Positions 18,358 to 27,155 of a DNA stretch of 64,000 nucleotides are shown here, one piece after another. Source of the DNA: DATBAX01 sp963723765 (GTDB lineage: Bacteria; Acidobacteriota; Terriglobia; Terriglobales; Acidobacteriaceae); the NCBI GenBank assembly GCA_963723765.1, contig CAVRSD010000010.1:203347-267346 (forward strand). Reading direction: 5' to 3'. The notes beneath the pieces were generated by a model. That model searched no databases and was not told the origin of the DNA. It saw only the letters and a program-made list of their open reading frames with translations. A program made the position numbers and the translations under genes. Positions within the stretch are counted from its first letter, which is position 1. Each line of letters starts with the position of its first letter.

Positions 18358-21300
18358 CCTCGATGAATTCCCAACTCGAAGCGGAACGCAACGCCAGCCA
18401 GCTCTCGGTAAAAGAGCAGGCTTCCGGCGTATTTTCCGGAGACGTGTTCGCTCTGCCGGCCTCTCCTGCTCAGGAAAGATTCTGGGCGTTTGAAGCTGCT
18501 TATCCGGCAAGCCGCGTCTGGAATGTGGCAGTACGCTGGTCTTTGCGCGGGCCTTTGAAAGTCGAGATTCTCGGGCGGGCACTCAACGCAGTGTGCGCGC
18601 GTCATGAATCCCTGCGCACTTGCCTTGAGGTTCAGTCGGGGGAGTTGATCCAGAAGGTGGCCGCCAAACTTGACCTCTTCCTGCCCTTACATGATCTGCG
18701 TCAATTGCCTGAGGCGGAGAGGGAATCCGAGGCTGAGCGCATCACGGTCGAAGACGCCCGGCGCAAGTTCTCTCTTTCTGACGGTCCGCTCACCCGTGTC
18801 CAACTGTTACACCTGGAAGATGAGCATCACGTTTTGCTGATCACGGTGCACCACGCCATCGTCGATGGCTGGTCGATTGGCATGATCAGCCGGGACCTGG
18901 GCGCCTACTATCAGGCTTTCTTGACGAACTCGGAACCGAAGCTCGCGGACCTTCCCATACAGTTTGCCGATTTTGTGATTTGGCAAAAAGAATCCTTCGA
19001 GAACGGTTCGTTTCAACCCCAGTTGGCATACTGGAAGAAACAGCTTCGCGGACTCGATCCATTGGCCATTGCGGGAGATTGTCCTCTGCTGGCCTCCCCG
19101 ACCTGGGACGGCAAGATCGTTTCCCAGCTTCTCCCGCGGCAAATGACCGATGCCCTTGCCCAGATGAGCCAGCGTCAAGGCACCACCATGTTCAGTACCG
19201 TGCTGAGCGCCCTGAAGGTTCTAATGAGCGCGCTTTCTGGACGGCAAGACATCGCCATCGGAACTCAGGTGGCAGGACGCAACCGGGTTGAGCTGGAAAA
19301 CGCGATCGGCGTTTTCAACAATGCGTTGGTCTTGCGTTCGCGCTTTTCAACTGCCAGCAAATTCACTGAACTGCTTGCGCAGGTCAGCGACACAGTGATC
19401 CAGGCCACGGCTCATCAGGATCTTCCCCACGAACGCGTTTTGCAGGCCCTGGGCAATACAGATCTGGGCAGAGATCGCCTCTACTATGTGAACTTTATCT
19501 ATCAGCGTTCGTTCATCGAAAACATGAAGTTCGCCGACATCCAGCTGATCGACTTGCCTTCCCGCACCCCGGGTGCGCCTTACGATTTGAATTTCTTCAT
19601 GGTGGAGCGGCCGGAAGGCTGGCGCTTCTCGCTCGAGTTCAACACTGACCTTTATTCATCCGCGATGGCCGAACGGCTGCTTGCCCAGTTCCGACAAGTG
19701 CTGGAAGAAGTGATCGCCAATCCCGATCGGCAGATCCGTGAATTCGAGACCATCCGGTCGATCCGGCCTACTGCATTTACCAACAATCAACGATACTCCA
19801 CAAAGCTGTCGACCAGCAAAGCTACCACCAATGGGTCGAAACCGCGGTCACGGGCAGACATGATCGTCCCGGCTTCGCTGGCCCAGCAAAGATTCTGGGT
19901 CTTGGAGCAGTTGGGGCAGGGAAGCGGCGCCTTCAATATCCCAATCCGCTGGCTGCTCAGAGGACAGATTAAGCCAGACGCACTCGAACGTACCTTCAAT
20001 GAGCTTGTACGCCGCCACGAGATTTTGCGGACTACGCTGATTCAGGTCGACGGCCAGCCCATGCAGCGTATTTCCTCCACGCTGACCGTAAAGGTTCCCG
20101 TCCTCGACCTGCGTCATCTTTCCGAACCCAAGCGCAGCGAAGAAGCCGACCGTATCACCCGCGAACTCGGCGAGCAGGGATTTGATTTGTCTACGCTGCC
20201 GCTGCTCCGTGCGACGCTCATCCAAATCGCGGACCTGGAATTTATTCTGCACGTCACCGTGCATCACATTGTGGCCGACGGATGGGCGGTTGGATTACTG
20301 GCGAAAGAAATTGGCGATATCTACAACGCCTACGCCAAGGGATCGCCGTCGCCGCTACCTGAGCCCGAAATGCAGTACCGTGACTATGCCGAGTGGCAGC
20401 GCGAGCTGCTGCAAGGCGACACGATTCAGGAGCAGAACCAATATTGGCTGGAAACCTTCCGCAGTCACACCCCTTTCGAGGTCCTGCCTGACAAACCGCG
20501 GCCGGCGATGCAGACTACCAATGGCGACGTAGTTTCGGTTCAGCTTCCTCGTAATCTCACAGACGCCATCCAGGAAGTCAGCCGCCAGCATGGCAACACT
20601 TTTTTCATCACCGCCTGCGCTGCATTTCTCACCCTACTCTATCGTTACACCGGGCAGGAAGACATCACCATCGGCACGCAGGTATCCGGCAGAAATCAGG
20701 TAGAGCACGAACAGATCATCGGTTTGTTCCTGAATACTCTGCCCTTGCGCAATGACCTTTCCGGCGACCCGCTATTCAGCGATCTCCTGGAGAGATTCCA
20801 GGAAGTGGTCATGCAAGCCCTGGCCCACCAGGACACGCCATTTGAGCAACTGGTGGAGATGATCAATCCCAAACGCGATCTCAGCCGCAACCCGCTCTTC
20901 CAGGTGAATTTCATGTTGCAGCGGTCGCTGGTGACCAGCCGCGACTACGAAACGTTTTCGTTGATCGATGTTCCGTCCCGCCTGTCCGGTGCCATGTACG
21001 ACCTGAACTGTCTGATGGTGGAACGGTCCGATGGCTGGCGAGCGTCGATTCAATTCAACACCGATCTGTTCGAAACTCAAACTGCCAGGCGCATGCTCGG
21101 TCATTTCCAGCGCTTGCTGGAAGAAATTGGCAAAAACCCGGAGCAGCACATTTCTGAGTATTCGATCCTGACCGGGCCGGAAACTGAACTTCTCGCCAAG
21201 TGGAACAAAACTGATTTCGCACTCCCCGATCTGAGCACGGTTCACGAACTCATACAGGCGCAGGCGGCACGCACTCCTAAAGAAATTGCCGTCACCTGTG

Positions 21301-23834
21301 GCCGCGAAGAGTACACCTACAGCGAGTTAGACCGCCGCGCCAACCAGTTCGCGCATTATTTGGTTCGCAATGGGGTCACGCCCGGTATGAAGGTCGGTCT
21401 ATGTGTAGAGCGCTCAGTCAGCATGACGGTCGGCTTGCTTGGGATCCTCAAAGCCGGAGCGAGTTACATTCCCCTCGACCCAGCGTTTCCTGCAGCCCGG
21501 CTGGCGCACATGATTGAAGATTCGCAAGCGCCCGTACTGGTGACCCAGGAAAAGCTGCGTTTACTTCTGCCCCCCAGCAATGCCCGCGTCCTTGCTCTCG
21601 ACTCCGCGTCAGCTCAGATCTCACGCGAGTCTGCCGAGCAGCCTGATATCGGTGGTTCCGGAGAGAGTCTCGCCTACGTGATCTACACCTCGGGCTCCAC
21701 GGGCAAACCGAAGGGCGTACAGATCCCGCATCGCGCAGTGGTGAATTTGTTGCTTTCGATGCAGCGGCAGCCAGGCCTGGAACCCAGCGATGTGCTCGTG
21801 GCTGTAACAACTCTTTCGTTCGATATCGCCGCCCTTGAATTGTTCCTGCCCCTCATCGTCGGAGCGAGGCTGGTGATCGCGACCCGGGAACAGGCGTCGG
21901 ATGGTTCGGAGCTACTGGAAGTCCTGCGACGCGAGCGCGCAACTGTGATGCAAGCCACGCCCTCCACCTGGCAACTTTTATTGGACGCAGGTTGGCAGGG
22001 AAATCCAAGATTGAAGATGCTCTGTGGCGGGGAAGCCCTTCCACGCGGGCTGGCCAGCCAGTTACTCGCGCTGAACGGCGAATTGTGGAATATGTATGGC
22101 CCCACCGAAACCACGATCTGGTCTTCGACTGGAATCGTGGCGCCGGACAAGGGCCCAGTACCGATCGGGCCGCCCATTGCCAATACTCAGTTCCATGTCT
22201 TGGATACTCATCGCCAGGTCGTCCCACTCGGAGCGCCCGGAGAACTTTACATCGGCGGGACCGGCGTGGCTCATGGTTATCTCAATCAGCCGCAACTTAC
22301 CGCCAGCAAGTTCATTGCTGATCCATTCAGCAACAGCACAGGGGCGCTCCTCTATCGTACCGGCGACCTGGTTCGCTGGAAGATGAACGGAGAACTCGAA
22401 TTCCTGGGACGCACCGATCATCAGGTGAAAGTGCGCGGCTTCCGCATTGAAACCGGCGAAATCGAAGCGACGATCTTGAAACACCCGGAAGTGAAGGAAG
22501 CTGCGGTGCTTGCCCGAGACGACGCGAAAGGCAGCAAGTATCTCGTCGCTTACGTAGTTCCCAATACTTTGACGGCTGGTCAAACACCCGTGCTCCCGGC
22601 TGAACTGCGCGCTCATTTGCAGAAGACGCTTCCGGAATACATGCAGCCTTCGGCATTTGTCTGTCTGGCATCGTTGCCTCGCACTCCCAATGAAAAAATA
22701 GACCGCAACGCGCTCCCCGCGCCCGATCTGGCGGAAATTGCCAAGTCCAGCTATGTGGCCCCCGCCAACGAAACCGAGAAGCGCGTGGCGGGTATCTGGG
22801 AGAAGATTCTCGGTCTTTCCAAAATTAGTGGTACTGCGAATTTCTTCGACATTGGCGGACATTCACTGCTGGCTGCGCAGTTGCTCGCCCGGATCGAGCA
22901 GTCATTCGGCCAGAAAATACCGCTGGCGAAATTGTTCCAGGCCCCAACCATTCAACAGCTTTCCGCCCTGCTCGTTGGAAAATCTGCACCTGAAAGCCTT
23001 AACGGAGTGGTGGCACTGCAGCCAAGAGGTTCGCGCCCTCCCCTCTTTTGTTTGCACGGCGTGCCCAGCATGCGGTTATTGGCTGCGGAACTCGGCGAGG
23101 ACCAGCCATTTTTTGTGGTCAACCTGCCCGAAGACAACAAGTTGAAGGCCCCGTATCGCGTCGAGGATATTGCCGCCATTCACCTTGAAACCATCCAGCA
23201 GGTTCAGCCGCAGGGCCCGTATTTTCTGATGGGTTGGTGCAGGGAAGCGCTGCTGGCTTACGAAATCGCGCAACGGCTCCGAGCGCAGGGTCAGGAAGTC
23301 GCTCTGGTGGCCATGTTCGACACCTGGATTCCGAAATTCCTGACCAGGTTCTCGGGCAGCGAAGCGCGTCGTGCGAGAAGGTCGTTCGAAATCGAGCGGC
23401 TCCGCTTGCATGTCCAAAATGTTCAGCAACTAGGTGTGGGCGAAATTGTTACCTACATAAGAGAGAGGGTGCTCGGAGCCATTGGCGACCGCCTCCGGCA
23501 TCTGAGGTGGCATTTTTCCCATCGGGTCGAGGTCACCCTGGGGTCTGCGGTTCCAGCCAGAGATCATTCGCAGGATGAAATGCTTTTGATCGCAGCCAGC
23601 CAGTACCTGCCGAAAGCATACGACGGCAAGGTTCTGCTTTTTCGCTCCGACAAATACCGGACATGGAAATATTGGGATCGCGCTCTCGGCTGGTCGCGCA
23701 TGTTGCCAAATCTCCAGGTTCATGAAGTTCCAGGGGTGCATGACAGCATGTTGACCGGCCCCAATTTGCCTGGAATCGCAAAAGCCATCGCGGCCACGGT
23801 GGACGAAAACATCCCACACCCTTCGCATCTATGA
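18354..23834 (+). CDS. NRPS termination protein C-C-A-PCP-TE with Cys-type thioesterase
   Basis: Adds the last amino acid and releases the product. Domains: condensation 1 about 30-460 (HHAIVDG at 166); condensation 2 about 500-945 (HHIVADG at 637); adenylation about 965-1450 (YVIYTSGSTGKPKGV, YGPTETTIW, YRTGDLVRWK); PCP with Ser1504 in IGGHSLLA; and thioesterase about 1545-1815. Pocket residues D-I-L-Q-L-G-M-I-W-K are one change from the glycine code DILQLGLIWK, so Gly is predicted. Two condensation domains in a row, both with intact HHxxxDG, are unusual. The TE nucleophile motif is GWCREA, with Cys1629 in place of the usual Ser; Asp in AMFDTW and His in VPGVHDSM complete a triad. A1 should be read from the gene order as the starter. 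Confidence 0.92.
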   Translation: MTSMNSQLEAERNASQLSVKEQASGVFSGDVFALPASPAQERFWAFEAAYPASRVWNVAVRWSLRGPLKVEILGRALNAVCARHESLRTCLEVQSGELIQKVAAKLDLFLPLHDLRQLPEAERESEAERITVEDARRKFSLSDGPLTRVQLLHLEDEHHVLLITVHHAIVDGWSIGMISRDLGAYYQAFLTNSEPKLADLPIQFADFVIWQKESFENGSFQPQLAYWKKQLRGLDPLAIAGDCPLLASPTWDGKIVSQLLPRQMTDALAQMSQRQGTTMFSTVLSALKVLMSALSGRQDIAIGTQVAGRNRVELENAIGVFNNALVLRSRFSTASKFTELLAQVSDTVIQATAHQDLPHERVLQALGNTDLGRDRLYYVNFIYQRSFIENMKFADIQLIDLPSRTPGAPYDLNFFMVERPEGWRFSLEFNTDLYSSAMAERLLAQFRQVLEEVIANPDRQIREFETIRSIRPTAFTNNQRYSTKLSTSKATTNGSKPRSRADMIVPASLAQQRFWVLEQLGQGSGAFNIPIRWLLRGQIKPDALERTFNELVRRHEILRTTLIQVDGQPMQRISSTLTVKVPVLDLRHLSEPKRSEEADRITRELGEQGFDLSTLPLLRATLIQIADLEFILHVTVHHIVADGWAVGLLAKEIGDIYNAYAKGSPSPLPEPEMQYRDYAEWQRELLQGDTIQEQNQYWLETFRSHTPFEVLPDKPRPAMQTTNGDVVSVQLPRNLTDAIQEVSRQHGNTFFITACAAFLTLLYRYTGQEDITIGTQVSGRNQVEHEQIIGLFLNTLPLRNDLSGDPLFSDLLERFQEVVMQALAHQDTPFEQLVEMINPKRDLSRNPLFQVNFMLQRSLVTSRDYETFSLIDVPSRLSGAMYDLNCLMVERSDGWRASIQFNTDLFETQTARRMLGHFQRLLEEIGKNPEQHISEYSILTGPETELLAKWNKTDFALPDLSTVHELIQAQAARTPKEIAVTCGREEYTYSELDRRANQFAHYLVRNGVTPGMKVGLCVERSVSMTVGLLGILKAGASYIPLDPAFPAARLAHMIEDSQAPVLVTQEKLRLLLPPSNARVLALDSASAQISRESAEQPDIGGSGESLAYVIYTSGSTGKPKGVQIPHRAVVNLLLSMQRQPGLEPSDVLVAVTTLSFDIAALELFLPLIVGARLVIATREQASDGSELLEVLRRERATVMQATPSTWQLLLDAGWQGNPRLKMLCGGEALPRGLASQLLALNGELWNMYGPTETTIWSSTGIVAPDKGPVPIGPPIANTQFHVLDTHRQVVPLGAPGELYIGGTGVAHGYLNQPQLTASKFIADPFSNSTGALLYRTGDLVRWKMNGELEFLGRTDHQVKVRGFRIETGEIEATILKHPEVKEAAVLARDDAKGSKYLVAYVVPNTLTAGQTPVLPAELRAHLQKTLPEYMQPSAFVCLASLPRTPNEKIDRNALPAPDLAEIAKSSYVAPANETEKRVAGIWEKILGLSKISGTANFFDIGGHSLLAAQLLARIEQSFGQKIPLAKLFQAPTIQQLSALLVGKSAPESLNGVVALQPRGSRPPLFCLHGVPSMRLLAAELGEDQPFFVVNLPEDNKLKAPYRVEDIAAIHLETIQQVQPQGPYFLMGWCREALLAYEIAQRLRAQGQEVALVAMFDTWIPKFLTRFSGSEARRARRSFEIERLRLHVQNVQQLGVGEIVTYIRERVLGAIGDRLRHLRWHFSHRVEVTLGSAVPARDHSQDEMLLIAASQYLPKAYDGKVLLFRSDKYRTWKYWDRALGWSRMLPNLQVHEVPGVHDSMLTGPNLPGIAKAIAATVDENIPHPSHL

Positions 23835-25216
23835 GGCTTTTTGAAATTCTGATCGTTATTCTGGAAGTGCCGCTGCTTGTATTTGCTTTCACAAGTCAGG
23901 TTGGGCCGCTCTGGACAAGCGTTTTACCGCTGGTCGCGGCTCTAGTCGTTGTTTTGCACTGGATCATCGAGGGGTATCGATGGCAGATGGTGCCTGCTTA
24001 TGCCGCCTCGGTTTTACTGGCAGTCCTGTTTCTACTTGGCCATAGCCAGCCGCGGGCAATGAGTATCGTTGTTGTGGTACTGGCAGCGGTTCTGCTCCTT
24101 GCGTCGTTGGTGCTGGCGACGATATTGCCGGTTTTCTCGCTCCCCAGACCGGATGGAGCTCACGCCGTCGGGACCATTACGCAGCAGTGGACTGTTAGGA
24201 ATGACCTCGGACAGGCCGAGCAATCGTTGCCGAGAAACTTGAACATTCAATTTTGGTATCCGACAGAAACGAAGAAGGGTCAACGGTCGGCTTATCGATC
24301 CTCCGATGCGCAGGGACTCAAAGCGCATTTGAGATTAACCAAAACCCATGCGATTGTGAACGCGCCTGTTTCACGGACCCAAAATAGATATCCCGTTGTC
24401 CTTTTCTCCCCCGGCTGGAAAGGGCATCTGACTCAAAACACGATTCAGTTTGAAATGCTCGCGAGCCATGGCTTCATCGTCCTCGCCATGGAGCATCCCC
24501 CAGCACACAACCTTCCCTTGTATTTTGACGCTTCCCAGGAAGAGAATCTGCGAGGTTATGCAGTGGAAGTTAAGCTTCGTGCGCATGACGTCCAGTTTGT
24601 GCTCGACCAACTGGAAACGCTGAACCAACGAGATTCGGATGCACGGTTTACCCATCGGCTGGATTTGTCGCGGATCGGAATGTTTGGGTATTCGTTTGGT
24701 GGAGCGCTCAGTGCCGAGGCCTGTTGGTTGGATCCTAGACTCAAGGCCGGTCTCAACATGGACGGCATGATGTTCGGTGATGTCACCAAAACCGGGATTC
24801 GCCAGCCTTTCTTTTTCATGAGTGACGACTCCGGTGGCCCGTCGCAGCAGGACCTGCATTCTCCCGATCCGCGCCGGCGGGTTCACGCCAGCGCTTTGGA
24901 AGCGGACTGCAAACTGATCGAGCGATCCTTAGCAAAATACGGCGGTTATTACTTGAGAATCCGGGGAGCGGCCCACAGCAACTATTCTGATCGCCCGCTC
25001 TATTCGCCGCTAAAACGTCTTACCGATGCCGGCTCGATTAACATTCAAGCCTGCATGCGCATCATCAATTCTTACACTCTGGCTTTTTTTGACCAGCATC
25101 TGAACGGGAACCCGCAACCGCTTCTGAATGGGGCCGGCAACGATTATCCCGAAGCCATGTTTCGTTACCATCCGGTACCGATGGCAGTAGACCCGAAGTT
25201 AGCTACCATCGCTTGA
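23831..25216 (+). CDS. Membrane-anchored alpha/beta hydrolase (PAF-acetylhydrolase/dienelactone hydrolase-like)
   Basis: The first 110 residues form about four hydrophobic segments; the remaining 350 are an alpha/beta hydrolase resembling platelet-activating-factor acetylhydrolases. Features are PVVLFSPGWKGHLTQN (oxyanion region), nucleophile Ser288 in GYSFGG, and a late His in GAAHSNYSD. Its ATG overlaps the stop of the NRPS-TE gene by 4 bp, so it belongs to the same translation unit. It may hydrolyse or trim the NRPS product or a membrane-bound intermediate, or act in self-protection; nothing in the sequence decides among these. The active domain probably faces the periplasm if the helix count is four with the N-terminus outside, but the topology is uncertain. 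Confidence 0.78.
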   Translation: MRLFEILIVILEVPLLVFAFTSQVGPLWTSVLPLVAALVVVLHWIIEGYRWQMVPAYAASVLLAVLFLLGHSQPRAMSIVVVVLAAVLLLASLVLATILPVFSLPRPDGAHAVGTITQQWTVRNDLGQAEQSLPRNLNIQFWYPTETKKGQRSAYRSSDAQGLKAHLRLTKTHAIVNAPVSRTQNRYPVVLFSPGWKGHLTQNTIQFEMLASHGFIVLAMEHPPAHNLPLYFDASQEENLRGYAVEVKLRAHDVQFVLDQLETLNQRDSDARFTHRLDLSRIGMFGYSFGGALSAEACWLDPRLKAGLNMDGMMFGDVTKTGIRQPFFFMSDDSGGPSQQDLHSPDPRRRVHASALEADCKLIERSLAKYGGYYLRIRGAAHSNYSDRPLYSPLKRLTDAGSINIQACMRIINSYTLAFFDQHLNGNPQPLLNGAGNDYPEAMFRYHPVPMAVDPKLATIA

Positions 25217-25280
25217 GCCAGTTCGCTATCCTCAAACATTCATTTCAAGGAAATTAGCCGGGAAAGGCCTGCTTATTTTT

Positions 25281-25778
25281 ATGGATTCGTACCATTCGAT
25301 TGCGCCCGACGTGAAGCTCGGAAAGGACGTCAAACTCTCCAAGTTCATCAATCTTTACGGATGCGAGATTGGGGATGAAACCAAAATCGGAGCATTTGTC
25401 GAAATCCAGAAAAACGCGAAAGTGGGTAAGCGTTGCAAGATTTCGAGTCACACGTTCATTTGCGAAGGCGTCACCATAGAGGACAACGTGTTCGTGGGCC
25501 ACGGTGTGACTTTTGTGAACGACAGCTACCCCAGGGCTACCACTTCTGATGGGGGGCTGCAGACCGAGCAAGACTGGCATGTTGAACTAACAGTGGTCAA
25601 AAAAGGTGCATCGATCGGTTCCGGTGCCACCATACTTTCCAAAGTGACCATCGGCGAAAACGCAATTGTGGGCGCTGGAAGTGTTGTAACCAAAGACGTT
25701 CCCCCCAACAAGATCGTAGCTGGAAACCCCGCAAGGCAACTTCGTTCCATTAATCTTGAAAAGAGGGCAGCAGAATGA
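25281..25778 (+). CDS. Hexapeptide-repeat N-acetyltransferase (WbpD/WlbB-like)
   Basis: Left-handed beta-helix acyltransferase, probably a trimer that acetylates the 3-amino group of a UDP-2-acetamido-3-amino-uronate or a related 3-amino sugar. Successive [LIV]-G-x4 rungs run through the protein (VKLGKDVKLSK, CEIGDETKIGAF, ASIGSGATILSKVTIGENAI). The GHGVTFVND block with its histidine and the end VTKDVPPNKIVAGNPARQ are typical. At 165 aa it is slightly shorter than Pseudomonas WbpD. The stop overlaps the next gene (ATGA at 25775), the DegT aminotransferase that would make its substrate. The gene marks the return to sugar metabolism after the NRPS-PKS block; 64 bp separate it from the hydrolase gene. 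Confidence 0.87.
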   Translation: MDSYHSIAPDVKLGKDVKLSKFINLYGCEIGDETKIGAFVEIQKNAKVGKRCKISSHTFICEGVTIEDNVFVGHGVTFVNDSYPRATTSDGGLQTEQDWHVELTVVKKGASIGSGATILSKVTIGENAIVGAGSVVTKDVPPNKIVAGNPARQLRSINLEKRAAE

Positions 25779-27020
25779 GTAAGAACAGCAATATTCCATT
25801 TCTTGATCTGGTAAGCCATCATCTGCAGTTGGAAGAGGAATTGGTGTCGGTGTTGCGTTCGGCATTGAAAACGGCCGGATTTATCGGCGGCCCCATGGTG
25901 GAAGACTTCGAGCGCGACTTCGCGAGGTTTTGTGACACCAAATATAGCGTGGGCGTATCCAGCGGGACCGATGCGTTGCGCTTCGCGCTTTCCGCCGCTG
26001 GCGTGGGCGAGGGCGATGTCGTGGTCACCGTACCCAACACCTTTATTGCCACCACCGAAGCGATTTCTCAAACTGGTGCATTAGCGGACTTTGTGGACAT
26101 TGACGAGCGCACTTACAACATGGATCCAGCGAAGCTGCAGCGCTTTTTCGAGACCGACTGCCAGCTTGATCAAAAAAACGGATTGCTGCATCGGCAAACT
26201 GGTCGAAAAGTGAAAGCTATTGTTCCTGTTCATCTGTATGGACAGATGGCGGACATGGATCCGATTCTCGCCCTGGCTGAGAAGTACAACCTGATCGTGA
26301 TCGAAGATGCCTGCCAGGCGCATGGGGCCGAGTATTTCTCCAAGAAGGAAAAGCGTTGGAGGAAGGCGGGCTCCATCGGATTGGCGGCGGCATTCAGCTT
26401 TTATCCTGGCAAAAATCTGGGGGCCTGTGGCGAAGCCGGCGCCGTCACCACCAATGACGAAGCTCTTGCCCGCAAGGTGAAGATGATTCGCGATCATGGC
26501 CAGGCCAAGAAGTATTATCACGACGTGGAAGGCTACAACGGACGGCTGGACGCGATCCAGGCAGGTTTTCTGTCGGTAAAATTAAAGCACTTGGCGCACT
26601 GGAACCAGGCGCGCCGCGCCACTGCCGTCGCTTATGGGGAATTGTTTGGGGCGAACACGGCTGAACTGGTATTGCCTCTACACGCCGGATTACTCCAAAC
26701 CGGTCTATCACTTGTATGTGGTGCGCACCGTAGACCGCGAACAATTGAAAACCACGCTCGCGGATGCAGGCATTGGGACGGCGATTCACTATCCGGTTCC
26801 TCTGCACATGCAAGTGGCTTATCGTGGGTTGGGCTTCAAAGCTGGAGATTTTCCGGTAACCGAACAGGTGGCATCAGAAATCCTGTCATTACCAATGTTT
26901 CCCGGGCTGCAACGCGAGGACCTGAGCCGCATCGTCACGGAAACCAAAAAGCACACTGCCCAATTGCGGACGAGTGGCCGCAGCGTCAAAGAATTCGGTA
27001 TGATTCCATTGGAGTTATGA
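25775..27020 (+). CDS. DegT/DnrJ/EryC1/StrS sugar aminotransferase (WbpE-like), frameshifted near 26678
   Basis: PLP enzyme that aminates a UDP-3-keto-sugar. The N-terminal 300 residues are intact: PFLDLVSHH, GVSSGTDALRFAL, VIEDACQAHGAE, Lys213 in YPGKNLGACGE, RDHGQAKKYYH and NGRLDAIQAGFL. At about 26675-26678 the frame breaks: one extra base in GCCTCTAC pushes the reading frame to a nonsense tail ending at 27028. The frame one base on (about 26679 to 27020) continues the conserved C-terminal domain: YTPDYSKPVYHLYVVR, IGTAIHYPVPLHMQ and LSLPMFPGL. The joined protein would be about 414 aa, the normal length. Both halves are otherwise unblemished, so an assembly or sequencing indel is as likely as a real mutation. 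Confidence 0.88.
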
Positions 27021-27155
27021 ATTACTAGGAATCATCGTCCGGTTTCGCCTCGGGGATGTACTTATGGTACCTAGACGTCAAAATCCGATTAGTCCACTAT
27101 CAAGGCATAACAGTTTTTGGGTTATGAGCATGCATCTCGCCCCCGGAGGAAACGC

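Noticed and set aside
18440..19740. First condensation-like domain of the last NRPS protein as an epimerase
   Set aside because: The motif HHAIVDGWSIGM is of the condensation type, and the domain follows rather than precedes a new protein start without an attached upstream carrier domain.
26634..27020. Independent small gene on the + strand
   Set aside because: It is the C-terminal domain of the DegT aminotransferase displaced by one base.
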